Positions 32,242 to 40,940 of a stretch of 64,000 bases of DNA are shown in pieces. The notes below the pieces were generated by a model. It did not search any database and had not been told where the DNA came from. It saw only the letters and a list, made by a program, of their open reading frames with translations. Location of the stretch: assembly GCF_026109735.1 (NCBI RefSeq), contig NZ_CP069620.1, positions 3,224,001-3,288,000 on the forward strand. Reading direction: 5' to 3'. A program made the position numbers and the translations under genes. Each line of letters begins with the position of its first letter. The first letter of the stretch is position 1. The stretch is from Salinimicrobium tongyeongense. Lineage in GTDB: Bacteria; Bacteroidota; Bacteroidia; Flavobacteriales; Flavobacteriaceae.

Positions 32242-33702
32242 TTAAGACTGGATCTTTTGAGCCGATTTCTGCTTATAATGGCTGAATAGATCGTGCTCCT
32301 TGATCATAGCGGTGGTCTTTTCGGGCAACATATCTTCCCATCCACCTTTACCTTCAGCAATTAACTGCAGCACTTCCCTGGAGAAAATATCAAGGATTTC
32401 GGGATCGTAGTTGGTGATATCGACAACTTTTCCGTTGTACTTGAAGAACTTGTACAGCTCTTTCATTCTTGGATGTACTTTGAGGTTGTCACTGGTGGTG
32501 ATCTCTCCGGTCTCGCGATCTTTAAACGGATACAGGTAAACCTTGAGGTCCTTGAAGAACAATTTACCAAAAGCTTCAAGAATTCCGCCGCTAAGGTGCC
32601 TGTAGTACTTCTCGTCAAATATGTCTACCAGGTTGTTTACACCCATGGCAAGACCCATGCGTTCTTTCGTATAACGAGAGAAATATTCCACCACTTTATA
32701 GTATTCCTGGAAGTTTGAGATCATCACGGTTTGGCCTAGGGAACAAAGCAGTTCTGCCCGGTCCATAAAATCCCTTTCATCTATTTCCCCTTCGGCCCGA
32801 AGGTTGGAAAGGGTGATCTCGAAAATAACTTCAGTATTCTCTTCTGAAACCCTGTTCTCATTTAGGAAAAGCTCCAGTGAGCGTTTGTACATGTCCATGT
32901 TCACCTTGGTCACAGGCCTAAAGCTACCGCGCAGGGCAAGGATGTTCTTTTTGTAAAGGATCTTGGCCGGCAGCACGTTATTCCCGTCGGGCGCAAACAT
33001 TACCGCCTCGGTCATTCCGTTTTTAACCAGTTGTAAACTCATCAGGCGGTTATCTACCCTTTCAAACCTTGGGCCGGAGAAATTTATGGTGTCAATTTCT
33101 ATCTGATCTTTATCTATATGATCGTAAAGATAGCGGAGTAACTTTTTTGGGTTATCATATTTGTAATAAGCGCCGTAGATCAGGTTCACTCCCAGGATCC
33201 CTAGGGTGTTTTGCTGCAAGCGAGCATCGTTTTCGTGAAAACGCACATGAAGGATGATTTCATTGTAATCTTCTTCCGGGTGCACCTGATATTTTATCCC
33301 TACCCAGCCATGGCCTTTGTATTTTTTTGCAAAATCTATGGTGGCAACGGTATTGGCGTAGGTGAAAAATAATTTATTGGGGTGTTTTTCGCGGGATATT
33401 CTTTGCTCTATGAGATTGGTTTCGTGGGTGAGCATTTTTTTAAGGCGCTCTTCGGTAACATACCTTCTGTCATCTTCAATACCGTAAATGGCATCACTAA
33501 AGTCTTTGTCGTAGGCACTCATCGCTTTCGCAATAGTTCCTGAGGCTCCACCGGCCCTAAAGAAGTTTCGGACAGTTTCCTGCCCGGCACCTATTTCAGA
33601 AAAAGTTCCGTAGATATTTTCGTTCAGGTTGATGCGCAGAGCTTTACTCTTAATTGACGGGACATTTTCAAATTCCCTGTCACCCATTATGGTTATTGGC
33701 AT
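32242..33702 (-). CDS. Conserved protein of unknown function, about 486 residues
   Basis: I do not recognise a characterised family. From ATG 33702 (MPITIMGDREFENVP) the protein is cytosolic, with no membrane segment or signal. Motif-like blocks are FSEIGAGQETVRNFFRAGGASGT (about 30-52), GHGWVGIKYQVHP, ILHVRFHENDARLQQNTLGILGVNL, and RAELLCSLGQTVMISNFQEYY. Homologues of this size are widespread in Flavobacteriia, and I recall unsupported labels such as 'nicotinate-nucleotide adenylyltransferase'; no nucleotidyltransferase HxGH motif is seen. A canonical promoter lies 54 bases upstream. The six codons before ATG 33702 are probably leader. Confidence 0.7.
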   Translation of the reverse strand: MPITIMGDREFENVPSIKSKALRINLNENIYGTFSEIGAGQETVRNFFRAGGASGTIAKAMSAYDKDFSDAIYGIEDDRRYVTEERLKKMLTHETNLIEQRISREKHPNKLFFTYANTVATIDFAKKYKGHGWVGIKYQVHPEEDYNEIILHVRFHENDARLQQNTLGILGVNLIYGAYYKYDNPKKLLRYLYDHIDKDQIEIDTINFSGPRFERVDNRLMSLQLVKNGMTEAVMFAPDGNNVLPAKILYKKNILALRGSFRPVTKVNMDMYKRSLELFLNENRVSEENTEVIFEITLSNLRAEGEIDERDFMDRAELLCSLGQTVMISNFQEYYKVVEYFSRYTKERMGLAMGVNNLVDIFDEKYYRHLSGGILEAFGKLFFKDLKVYLYPFKDRETGEITTSDNLKVHPRMKELYKFFKYNGKVVDITNYDPEILDIFSREVLQLIAEGKGGWEDMLPEKTTAMIKEHDLFSHYKQKSAQKIQS

Positions 33703-33755
33703 AGCTGTTTTTTTGTACAAATGAATTCCTGTCTAGGAATGGCTCAGTTTGTAGT

Positions 33756-33785
33756 CAAAGGTACTAAAATGGAGGGCTAAACAAA
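33756..33785 (-). promoter_or_regulatory. Canonical promoter for the 486-residue conserved protein
   Basis: Minus-strand TTTG (33785-33782), an 18-base spacer, then TACCTTTG (33763-33756). Both elements match the Bacteroidetes consensus. Confidence 0.7.
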
Positions 33786-33796
33786 AAAATAATACT

Positions 33797-33804
33797 TAGT
33801 TTTG
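33797..33804 (+). promoter_or_regulatory. -7 element for the MBL-fold gene; sets its start codon
   Basis: TAGTTTTG (exact TAnnTTTG). Transcription would begin near 33811, so the GTG at 33804 cannot be the start; TTG at 33822 fits. Confidence 0.55.
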
Positions 33805-33821
33805 TGGTAAAATTAAGAGCA

Positions 33822-34583
33822 TTGAGAGTTACTTTTTTAGGTACTGGAACATCGCAGGGAGTGCCCGTAATAGGCAGTGACCACCCGGTTTGTAAAAGCG
33901 AAGATCCCAAAGATAAAAGGCTGCGGGTATCGGTTCTTGTAGAGGTAGACCAGCGTAATATTCTCATTGATTGCGGGCCCGACTTTAGGCAGCAAATGCT
34001 TTCAAACAACGTGCAGCGCATTGATGCCATACTTTACACTCACGAACACAGTGACCATACTATAGGCCTCGATGACATTAGGCCGTATTTCTTCAGGCAG
34101 GGAGACATTCCCATCTATGCCCATAAAAGGGTAATGGCTTCTTTGAGCAAGCGCTTTGAATATATTTTTGCTTCAGAAAATAAATACCCCGGCGCGCCCA
34201 GTGTGCAGGAGCATGTTATTGAAAATAAAACCTTCACGGTACAAGGGGTCAATGTTGTGCCTGTTAATGTGATGCATAACCGCGTGCAGGTTTTTGGGTT
34301 CAGGATCAGGGATTTCGCTTATATCACCGATGCGAAGACCATAGAAGATGAAGAAGCCGAAAAACTCAAAGGAGTAGATGTGCTGGTGCTAAATGCACTG
34401 CGGAAGGAACCTCACCATTCACATTTTAACCTGCAGGAAGCCTTAGATTTCATTGAGAAAATAAAACCCGAAAAAGCTTACCTCACCCATATAAGTCACC
34501 TGCTGGGCTTTCATGAAGAAGTACAGGCCACACTTCCTGAAAACGTATTTTTGGCCTACGATAATCTTCAAATAGAAATTTAA
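33822..34583 (+). CDS. MBL-fold metallo-hydrolase (PhnP/lactamase_B type)
   Basis: 253 residues from a TTG start (reading RVTFLGTGTSQGVPVIG), chosen because the promoter -7 box covers the earlier GTG and because family members begin right at VTFLGTGTSQG. The metal site is THEHSDH with further ligands at VMHNR, ITDA and THISH; it resembles PhnP phosphodiesterases. A conserved Cys/His patch (SDHPVCKS) near residue 25 also fits PhnP-like proteins. The likely reaction is hydrolysis of a cyclic phosphodiester or similar. The next gene starts inside its stop codon (TAATG). Confidence 0.85.
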   Translation: MRVTFLGTGTSQGVPVIGSDHPVCKSEDPKDKRLRVSVLVEVDQRNILIDCGPDFRQQMLSNNVQRIDAILYTHEHSDHTIGLDDIRPYFFRQGDIPIYAHKRVMASLSKRFEYIFASENKYPGAPSVQEHVIENKTFTVQGVNVVPVNVMHNRVQVFGFRIRDFAYITDAKTIEDEEAEKLKGVDVLVLNALRKEPHHSHFNLQEALDFIEKIKPEKAYLTHISHLLGFHEEVQATLPENVFLAYDNLQIEI

Positions 34584-35077
34584 TGCGCAAGAGTTTTTTA
34601 ATGTACCTGTTTGTTTTCACCGCTTTACTCGCAGTGGTCTTTTACATGAATGGTTCTAAGGTTTTGGCAGCTAAAGAAAAAGAGATTGCTCACTTGCAAA
34701 AGGAGCTGGAAGAGCAAAAGGCTAATGCTGAAGCTCTCACCAATCACTCTCAGGAAAGTGCCTTTTCGCTGGTTTCAAACGAGGAAGCCCTTTCTTACCT
34801 TGAAGAAAGGGGACTTGAGCCTCAAAAAGTTATAAGCAGGGTAGAAGAAGCACTTATAAGCAGAAATGCTGCAGATGCCGATAATGACCTCATACCTTAT
34901 GAAGGCATGAATGGGCCTTTCAGGATAAATAAGGTGAAACTGCTTAACCACAAATGGGCGATCGCAAGTTTCACCGATGGTCTTTACTGGGGTGACCTCT
35001 TTGTTAGTTTTGAAATTGACGAGGCCGGGACAGTAGAGGTGTTTTCAGAAAAAGCTGTGCTGTACCCCAAAAATTAG
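34583..35077 (+). CDS. Membrane-anchored hypothetical protein with coiled coil
   Basis: 164 residues. An N-terminal membrane anchor (FLMYLFVFTALLAVVFYM) is followed by a short coiled coil (AAKEKEIAHLQKELEEQKA, about 29-48). A globular C-terminal part contains EEALSYLEERGL and the strand-rich WAIASFTDGLYWGDLFVSFEI. It is coupled to the MBL-fold gene by a 1-base overlap. No known family recognised; homologues appear restricted to Flavobacteriia. The globular part faces the periplasm if the anchor is in the usual orientation. Confidence 0.72.
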   Translation: MRKSFLMYLFVFTALLAVVFYMNGSKVLAAKEKEIAHLQKELEEQKANAEALTNHSQESAFSLVSNEEALSYLEERGLEPQKVISRVEEALISRNAADADNDLIPYEGMNGPFRINKVKLLNHKWAIASFTDGLYWGDLFVSFEIDEAGTVEVFSEKAVLYPKN

Positions 35078-35736
35078 AGGTGCTTGCTCAGCCATGCTTT
35101 AATTTCCATTAAATTTTGTGGCGCAACGCCATGCCCAACTGGAAATTCTGAATAAGTATTGTCAACATTTAATGCATCCAAGAACGGTGCTGTCTTTCGT
35201 GCCCATGCCACCGGAATCACCTGGTCTGCCGTGCCGTGAGAACTATAAACTGAAAGATTTGAAAAATCATTGTTTTCATAGCCTTTTTTCAGGATTTCCT
35301 GATTGATATATCCACTAAGGCCAACTACATTTTTAATCTTTTCGGGATATGAAAGCGCCACACTAAAGCTGAGGATACACCCCTGGCTAAAGCCGAGCAA
35401 AGTGACATTTTTGGGATCTACAGGGTAATTTTCGGTTACTTCATTTAAAAACTGGACAATCTTTTCCCTTGAGATCACCGCCTGGTCATCATCACTGAAC
35501 TTTCCGTTGTTACTGCCATCCCAATGAATCGCATACCATGCATTTCCGTAGGGAGGCAGGGGATAAGGTGCTCTCACCGAAATGATAAAAAACTCATCGG
35601 GCAATTCGTCTGCAAAAGAGAAAAGATCTTCTTCATTGCTTCCGTAGCCGTGAAGCATGATAAGCAAAGGGGCCTTGTCTACAGGTTTTTTGGGTTTTCT
35701 GACTAAGTGATGTAAAGTGAATGTTTCTGCTTCCAT
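35074..35736 (-). CDS. Phospholipase/carboxylesterase-type alpha/beta hydrolase
   Basis: 220 residues. Nucleophile elbow GFSQGCIL (Ser about 116), Asp in SSHGTADQVIPV and His in PVGHGVAPQN; LIMLHGYGSNEEDLF carries the oxyanion HG. Typical of the small Abhydrolase_2 esterases acting on short acyl esters or lysophospholipids. Its stop overlaps that of the convergent upstream gene by four bases, and its ATG overlaps the neighbouring DUF4870-type stop by one base. Confidence 0.9.
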   Translation of the reverse strand: MEAETFTLHHLVRKPKKPVDKAPLLIMLHGYGSNEEDLFSFADELPDEFFIISVRAPYPLPPYGNAWYAIHWDGSNNGKFSDDDQAVISREKIVQFLNEVTENYPVDPKNVTLLGFSQGCILSFSVALSYPEKIKNVVGLSGYINQEILKKGYENNDFSNLSVYSSHGTADQVIPVAWARKTAPFLDALNVDNTYSEFPVGHGVAPQNLMEIKAWLSKHL

Positions 35737-36062
35737 TAATTAATTGTGCTAAACCATTTTTGAAATTGCTTTCCCAGAATAGGAACTTCGTTTCTTTCGC
35801 CCTGTATGGCAGCAAGTAAGCCATATCCCCATAAAATGATGATAAAGAGGTAAAACGGTGCCGAAATAAGCCAGGTATCGAACCAGGAAACGATTATTCC
35901 GAGTAAATAAAAGGTAATATGAATTCCCAGCCCCTGCCTGATGTGAAATGAGGCAAACGGGTTCTTTGAATCGTTGTTGAGAAAGTATGCAATAATGGTG
36001 CCTATAATGGTAAGATAGGCCCAAATTGCTGCTGCTTTCCCCTGGTTGGCTACACTGTCCAT
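35736..36062 (-). CDS. DUF4870-like small membrane protein
   Basis: 108 residues with three hydrophobic segments (IWAYLTIIGTIIAYFL, IHITFYLLGIIVSWF, FYLFIIILWGYGLLAAI) and the ASFHIRQGLGIHI block of DUF4870/'import component' proteins. Function unknown. It is translationally coupled to the esterase downstream. Confidence 0.78.
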   Translation of the reverse strand: MDSVANQGKAAAIWAYLTIIGTIIAYFLNNDSKNPFASFHIRQGLGIHITFYLLGIIVSWFDTWLISAPFYLFIIILWGYGLLAAIQGERNEVPILGKQFQKWFSTIN

Positions 36063-36104
36063 AAGAGATAATTTATTGTGTAAAATTACAAATTTCCCGC
36101 CTGT

Positions 36105-37367
36105 TTACAGGCCCTTAATGGTCAAATATTCCTGGCCCACCATGATCCCGTAGACCTTTCCTTTTAACTGTTTCCCCAGGAACAGGCTGTTTTTAGAGGT
36201 GCTCAAAATATGCTCTTTTTGAAAGGTGTATTCTCCCTCGGGATTGAAGAAACTGAAATTTGCCGGCTGGCCCTCATCTATAACGCCTTCCCCAAGCCCA
36301 AACCTCCATTTGCCCGATGTAAGCAGCTTAACTGCCGTCTTCACCGAGAACAACTGAAGCAAAGCTCCCAAAGCCGATTCCAGCCCCAGGCTGCCAAAAA
36401 GGGCATTATCAAACTCCACTTTTTTGTGCTCAGAATCTATAGGGGTGTGGTCGCAGGTCACCATATCTATGGTCTCGTCTTTTAAGCCTGCAATTAGTGC
36501 TTTAACGTCGTTTTTTGTGCGTAAAGGCGGCAGCACCTTGGCATTGGTGTCAAATTCATGCAGCATGTCATCTGTAAAGAAAAGGTTGTGGATGGCCACG
36601 CTGCACGACACATCCAGGCCTCTTTCTTTGGCATCGCGTATCAATTCTACCGATCTTGCGGTTGAAATGGTAGGAATATGCAGTTTCCCGCCCGTGTATT
36701 CGAGGATATAAAGATCGCGGGTGATTTGTAATTCTTCAGCCAGTGCCGGAATTCCTTTAAGGCCCAGCTGCGTACTGTTCTCGTGCTCGTTAACCTGCCC
36801 GTTAAGTGCTATTCTGTCTTCCTGCGGAAAAGACATTACCAGTCCGTCAAAATTCTGGGAATACTGAAGCGCCAGTTTTAAGAGATTGGGATTGGAAACC
36901 GCTTTTTTGAAATCCCCGAAAGCTACCGCGCCGGCCTGCTGCATATCGTAAAGCTCGGCCATATCCCGGCCTTCACTTTTACGGGTAAGAGCGCCAATGG
37001 GAAGTACACTTACCGGCTGTTGTTCAGCTTTGTTCTTTAAGTAAGTTACCGCCCCGGTATTATCGGTCACGGGGTCGTTTCCGGGGTTAAGGGCTATGGC
37101 AGTAAACCCGCTCAAAGCAGCCGTTCTCAACCCGTTTTTCAGGTTTTCCCTTTCTTCAAATCCCGGCTCCCCAAAAGATACACTACTGTCAAACCAGCCT
37201 TGCGAAACATGAAGGTTTTCAAATTTTATCTCAAGATCTGGGTTTTTGACCTTGATCACCGGCGCAATTTCTGCAATGAGCCCGTTCTCTACCAGGAGGT
37301 CCATCACTTTGTTGTTGTACGGACTTTCATTATCAATGATCCGGGCAGATTTGATAAGTATTTTCAT
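36105..37367 (-). CDS. Dihydroorotase paralogue lacking metal ligands (probably non-catalytic)
   Basis: 420-residue amidohydrolase-fold protein of the PyrC type. Where active enzymes read D-x-H-x-H-x-R-E-P-G, this protein has FDSSVSFGEPG (residues 59-69): both metal-binding His are Ser (62, 64) and the substrate Arg is Gly (66). Later positions look kept (GKLHIP, VAIHNLFF, VTCDHTPID). It may be a scaffold, as inactive DHOase partners are for aspartate transcarbamoylase, or have a new role. It overlaps the BatA-like gene by four bases, so its expression is tied to an envelope protein rather than to pyr genes. Confidence 0.85.
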   Translation of the reverse strand: MKILIKSARIIDNESPYNNKVMDLLVENGLIAEIAPVIKVKNPDLEIKFENLHVSQGWFDSSVSFGEPGFEERENLKNGLRTAALSGFTAIALNPGNDPVTDNTGAVTYLKNKAEQQPVSVLPIGALTRKSEGRDMAELYDMQQAGAVAFGDFKKAVSNPNLLKLALQYSQNFDGLVMSFPQEDRIALNGQVNEHENSTQLGLKGIPALAEELQITRDLYILEYTGGKLHIPTISTARSVELIRDAKERGLDVSCSVAIHNLFFTDDMLHEFDTNAKVLPPLRTKNDVKALIAGLKDETIDMVTCDHTPIDSEHKKVEFDNALFGSLGLESALGALLQLFSVKTAVKLLTSGKWRFGLGEGVIDEGQPANFSFFNPEGEYTFQKEHILSTSKNSLFLGKQLKGKVYGIMVGQEYLTIKGL

Positions 37368-39289
37368 TTGAGGAATTTTAGAATTAGTATTTCAGCAAGT
37401 AGGAAAACAAGGGTAAAAATAACAAACCATTTCCAAAGGTTGTTGACTTCATTGACCGATTTAATGTAGGAAATTGCATTGGGAACAGAGGTGTGAACTA
37501 AAATGCCCTCCTGTTCCTTCAGCCTTGTATCTACAAGGTCGCTTTCTGTTCTGGGTACGTTGAAACTAAGGCTTCTCAGAATTTTTTTGTCCTGCAGCAG
37601 GTCGTAATGCCCGGGATTTTTCGGCAGTTCTTCAAGCCTGAGTTCAACTTTATTGCTGAAGCTTTGCTGCTGCGGAATAAAAGTACTTTCAGAAGAAGAC
37701 AATTTCAGGATCTCATCTTTCTGAAGTTCGGCCTGAAGTGAAATCTTCTGAAGTTTGCCCAGCTCGTTGTAGAGTTGCGGGCGGGAAATGGCAGTATTCC
37801 CAATGTTGTAAAAAGTGGGAACGATTAGCGGAGAATTCTTAAAATTGGAATTTTCGCGGTTGAGGGCTGCCGTGAACACAAAAATATTGTCCTGCTGCAA
37901 CAAAAAAGCAGCTCCGTTTTGATATTCCAGAATGCCGGGCAGGCTTCGCTTCAAATCATAAGAAGTTTGAACGGCCGGATATTCAAAATTAGAGACTTTT
38001 TCATTGAAAACACTCCGGTAAAGCGGATGTTCAAAACTAATATCTGTAATGAGGTTTTCAGCTTTACTTAAGCTGCCAAAAAGGGGTAGATCAAGCTTGC
38101 GCAACAGCAGGTTGTAATCTTCGATTTCTCCTTCTGCAGGCGGGATGATCACAATCACTGCACGATCTTCCATTAACTGCTCCAGGCTGCTCACCAGCGA
38201 AAAAGGGAGCTCTTCAGGTTCATTCAGGAAAACCAGGTTTGCGCGGGAAAGGGCGTTATAATCAAGATTATTTTCCGGAAGTATACTGAGTTCAAATTCT
38301 GAAGGGCCAAAGATCCTTTGCAGGTACTCACTTTCTTTATCTCCAACTACCACTACTTTTACCGGCGCAACTTCATTAATACTGAAATACAGCCGGTTGT
38401 CAAACTGAAGGCCGTTGTCTTCAATTTCAATCCTTCCGTAGGGAATTACATCGGTATCCAGGTTGAATGTGGTCTTTCCGGTATTTTCCCCCTGCAAATC
38501 CACCGTTTTCCGTGCAAGCATGCGGTTAGCATTGTATATTCCCACGGCAACTTCTTCCTGCCTGTCTCCAATGACCGATAAAGTAATTTCAAGGCTGGTT
38601 TTGTTGAGTCCCGCATTGGTAATCCAGGCAGTGTCGATGGTCACGTTATCGATCTGTTCAGGGCTTAGCTGAACAAGATGCGTCAAAATGCCATTTTTGA
38701 GAGGAACAACAGAATCCTGAAGATGTTGAAAATCGGAAATTGCGATGAAATTTTTCTGAAGGTTGTTCCGGGCACCCAAAAGGTTTTGGGCTTTTAAACT
38801 TACCGCTTCCCATGAAAGTTCTGAAGGGGAAAATTCGGTTTCCTGAAGTTTTTGGCGCAGCAAACCTGCAGTAATATCGCGATATTCTTCGGTGTTGGTA
38901 AACAAAGTGACCTCTTCGTTTTCAGGAATATTCTCAAGCAGGTCCTGCACGCTTCGCTTTAAGAGGATTCCGTTGCTGCCACGCGCCTGCATGCTATAAG
39001 AATTATCGAGATAGATAAGGGTTTTGGTCTCCTCAACGGCCCCCGAAGCAGGAGGGAAGTAGGGCTGCGCAAAAGCCAGAACCAGGCATGCGAGCATAAG
39101 CAGCCGCGTACAGAGTACCAGAAATTTCTTTAAGCGTGAACTTTTTCGGGTCTGTAAAACGGCCTTTTTGAGAAACCTCACATTGGTAAAAGGCGTGCTC
39201 CTGAATTTTCTTAACTGAAACAGGTGCACCAGGATTGGGATCACCAGTACAGCCAGGGCGTAAAGCAGTTCAGGGTGTTTAAAGTACAT
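37364..39289 (-). CDS. BatA/von Willebrand-like membrane protein
   Basis: 641 residues from ATG 39289 (MYFKHPELLYAL). The N-terminus is the two-helix BatA-type region (ALAVLVIPILVHLFQLRKF, then FLVLCTRLLMLACLVLAFAQPYF). A VWA-like segment with LIYLDNSYSMQ (DxSxS metal site) follows, then a long periplasmic beta-rich region and one C-terminal membrane helix (KWFVIFTLVFLLAEILIL). Bacteroidetes BatA-like proteins are linked to envelope integrity and stress. A near-perfect copy of the recurring dyad lies in its coding region (38683-38699). Confidence 0.82.
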   Translation of the reverse strand: MYFKHPELLYALAVLVIPILVHLFQLRKFRSTPFTNVRFLKKAVLQTRKSSRLKKFLVLCTRLLMLACLVLAFAQPYFPPASGAVEETKTLIYLDNSYSMQARGSNGILLKRSVQDLLENIPENEEVTLFTNTEEYRDITAGLLRQKLQETEFSPSELSWEAVSLKAQNLLGARNNLQKNFIAISDFQHLQDSVVPLKNGILTHLVQLSPEQIDNVTIDTAWITNAGLNKTSLEITLSVIGDRQEEVAVGIYNANRMLARKTVDLQGENTGKTTFNLDTDVIPYGRIEIEDNGLQFDNRLYFSINEVAPVKVVVVGDKESEYLQRIFGPSEFELSILPENNLDYNALSRANLVFLNEPEELPFSLVSSLEQLMEDRAVIVIIPPAEGEIEDYNLLLRKLDLPLFGSLSKAENLITDISFEHPLYRSVFNEKVSNFEYPAVQTSYDLKRSLPGILEYQNGAAFLLQQDNIFVFTAALNRENSNFKNSPLIVPTFYNIGNTAISRPQLYNELGKLQKISLQAELQKDEILKLSSSESTFIPQQQSFSNKVELRLEELPKNPGHYDLLQDKKILRSLSFNVPRTESDLVDTRLKEQEGILVHTSVPNAISYIKSVNEVNNLWKWFVIFTLVFLLAEILILKFLK

Positions 39290-39398
39290 GCGTAGGCATT
39301 CTTTTGTCAAATATATAAAAAGGCTGCAGCAAGAGCTTTTTATTTATGCCTTAAAACTTCCAAAGGGAACCAGATTTTTGAATTTCCTGCTGTTTTGG

Positions 39399-40163
39399 TC
39401 AGTAATTTTCAAAAACCCCGAGTCCAAACAACGCGAAATCGTACTTCACGGGATCATGCGGGTCTAATTTTTTAAGGCTGTTATCAAGCTCCAGCAAGGC
39501 TTTGGCATCATTCTGTTTGCGTTTTAAAAGCCCGAGTTTCCTGGCCACGTTGCCCGAATGTACGTCTAAAGGGCAACTCAATTGGGCCGGCGAAATGCTG
39601 TTCCAAATTCCAAGATCAACATTCCTGCTGTCTTTTCTCACCATCCAGCGCAAAAACATATTGATCCTTTTTGCTGCGGAATTCTTCAACGGATCGCTAA
39701 CGTGTTTTTCAGTCCTTGTCTCGTGAGGCAGCTCAAAAAATATTTTCTTAAACTCATGGATTGCAGTCTGTAAGCTGTATTTACCTGAATGTTTACTGAA
39801 GATATTTTCCAGCCCCTGGTGCGTCCTGTAAATATGCTGAAACGCCCTTATGAAATAGATAAGGTCGCCGCCGTTGAAGGTACGGTGTACGAATTTTTGA
39901 AGCTTTTCCAGTTCTGCTTCGGAATGATTCTGCACAAAATCATAGGGCGCAAATTCCAGCAATTCCATCAAATAATTGGCATTTTTCAATATACTCTTGC
40001 GGTTGCCCCAGGAAATTGTGGCAGTCAAAAATCCCGAAATTTCCATGTCTTCCTTCCTGCTGAACATATGCGGGATTTGTACTGGATCTGTTGCTATAAA
40101 TTCTGAAGTGTTGTACTGGTCAACCTTGAAGTCAAGAAATTCTTTAAGTTCTGTTGAATTCAT
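39399..40163 (-). CDS. TIGR02757 (DUF2400) family protein
   Basis: 254 residues, helical, with TATISWGNRKSILKNANYLM, RWMVRKDSRNVDLGIWN and CPLDVHSGNVARKLGLLKRK. The latter blocks resemble HhH-GPD-like DNA glycosylase folds, to which DUF2400 has been related, but the catalytic function is not known. A heptanucleotide array lies directly upstream of its start. Confidence 0.88.
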   Translation of the reverse strand: MNSTELKEFLDFKVDQYNTSEFIATDPVQIPHMFSRKEDMEISGFLTATISWGNRKSILKNANYLMELLEFAPYDFVQNHSEAELEKLQKFVHRTFNGGDLIYFIRAFQHIYRTHQGLENIFSKHSGKYSLQTAIHEFKKIFFELPHETRTEKHVSDPLKNSAAKRINMFLRWMVRKDSRNVDLGIWNSISPAQLSCPLDVHSGNVARKLGLLKRKQNDAKALLELDNSLKKLDPHDPVKYDFALFGLGVFENY

Positions 40164-40170
40164 TTGCCAG

Positions 40171-40254
40171 GTGTTAGACGTGAGATGTTAGACGTGAGAT
40201 GTGAGATGTGAGACGTGAGACGTAAGATTTGAGATTTGAGGATTGAACCTTGAA
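40171..40254. repeat. Second in-phase heptanucleotide array (12 units)
   Basis: Twelve consecutive 7-mers without a phase slip: GTGTTAG, ACGTGAG, ATGTTAG, ACGTGAG, ATGTGAG twice, ACGTGAG, ACGTAAG, ATTTGAG twice, GATTGAA, CCTTGAA. The last units are the complement of the TTCAA-type units of the array at 8921-9109, so the two arrays are related. It fills the gap between the DUF2400 start and the lolD-like stop. Confidence 0.85.
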
Positions 40255-40255
40255 C

Positions 40256-40915
40256 TTAAATGATCTTACCGTCTACCATGGTCAGTTTTTTGTCGGCCAT
40301 GTCGGCCAGCTCTTCATTGTGGGTAACGATCACAAAGGTTTGCCCGAATTCTTCCCGAAGATCGAAGAAGAGCCGGTGTAAATTTTCAGCCGACTCAGAG
40401 TCGAGGTTTCCGGAAGGTTCATCGGCAAAGATCACGCCCGGATTATTGATAAGCGACCGGGCCACCGCCACGCGCTGTTGCTCCCCGCCACTCATTTCGG
40501 CCGGCTTGTGACCGGCCCTTTGGGAAAGCCCCAGAAAACCAAGGAGTTCTTTCGCCCTCTTTTCTGTTTCAGCCTTATTTTTATTGCCTATAAACGCCGG
40601 GATACAAACATTTTCAAGGGCTGTGAATTCAGGCAGCAGCTGGTGAAACTGAAATATGAACCCAATATTCTCATTTCTGAACTTCGCCAAATCCTTTGCG
40701 TTGAGCGAGTACACATCAACCCCATTTACCTTAAGAACACTGCTGGTGTTGCGATCGGGTTTTTCAAGGGTTCCAAGAATTTGAAGCAAAGTGGTCTTTC
40801 CCGCGCCCGAGGCCCCTACAATAGAGACAATTTCGCTCTTTGGAATGTGCAGATCCACGCCTTTTAGCACGTGCAGGTCATTGTAACTTTTATGGATGTT
40901 TTTTGCTTCTATCAT
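40256..40915 (-). CDS. LolD-like ABC transporter ATPase
   Basis: 219 residues of the MacB/LolD/FtsE group. Walker [10 protein letters not shown]-loop [16 protein letters not shown], signature [15 protein letters not shown], Walker [13 protein letters not shown] and H-loop VIVTHNEEL. In other bacteria LolD powers lipoprotein release from the inner membrane; the permease (LolC/E) is not in the window, so the assignment to Lol rather than MacB-type export is provisional. Confidence 0.88.
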   Translation of the reverse strand: MIEAKNIHKSYNDLHVLKGVDLHIPKSEIVSIVGASGAGKTTLLQILGTLEKPDRNTSSVLKVNGVDVYSLNAKDLAKFRNENIGFIFQFHQLLPEFTALENVCIPAFIGNKNKAETEKRAKELLGFLGLSQRAGHKPAEMSGGEQQRVAVARSLINNPGVIFADEPSGNLDSESAENLHRLFFDLREEFGQTFVIVTHNEELADMADKKLTMVDGKII

Positions 40916-40940
40916 GGTGTTTGTTGTTACAATATTAGGT

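Noticed and set aside
36105-37367. Functional pyrC
   Set aside because: Both metal His and the substrate Arg of the signature are replaced.
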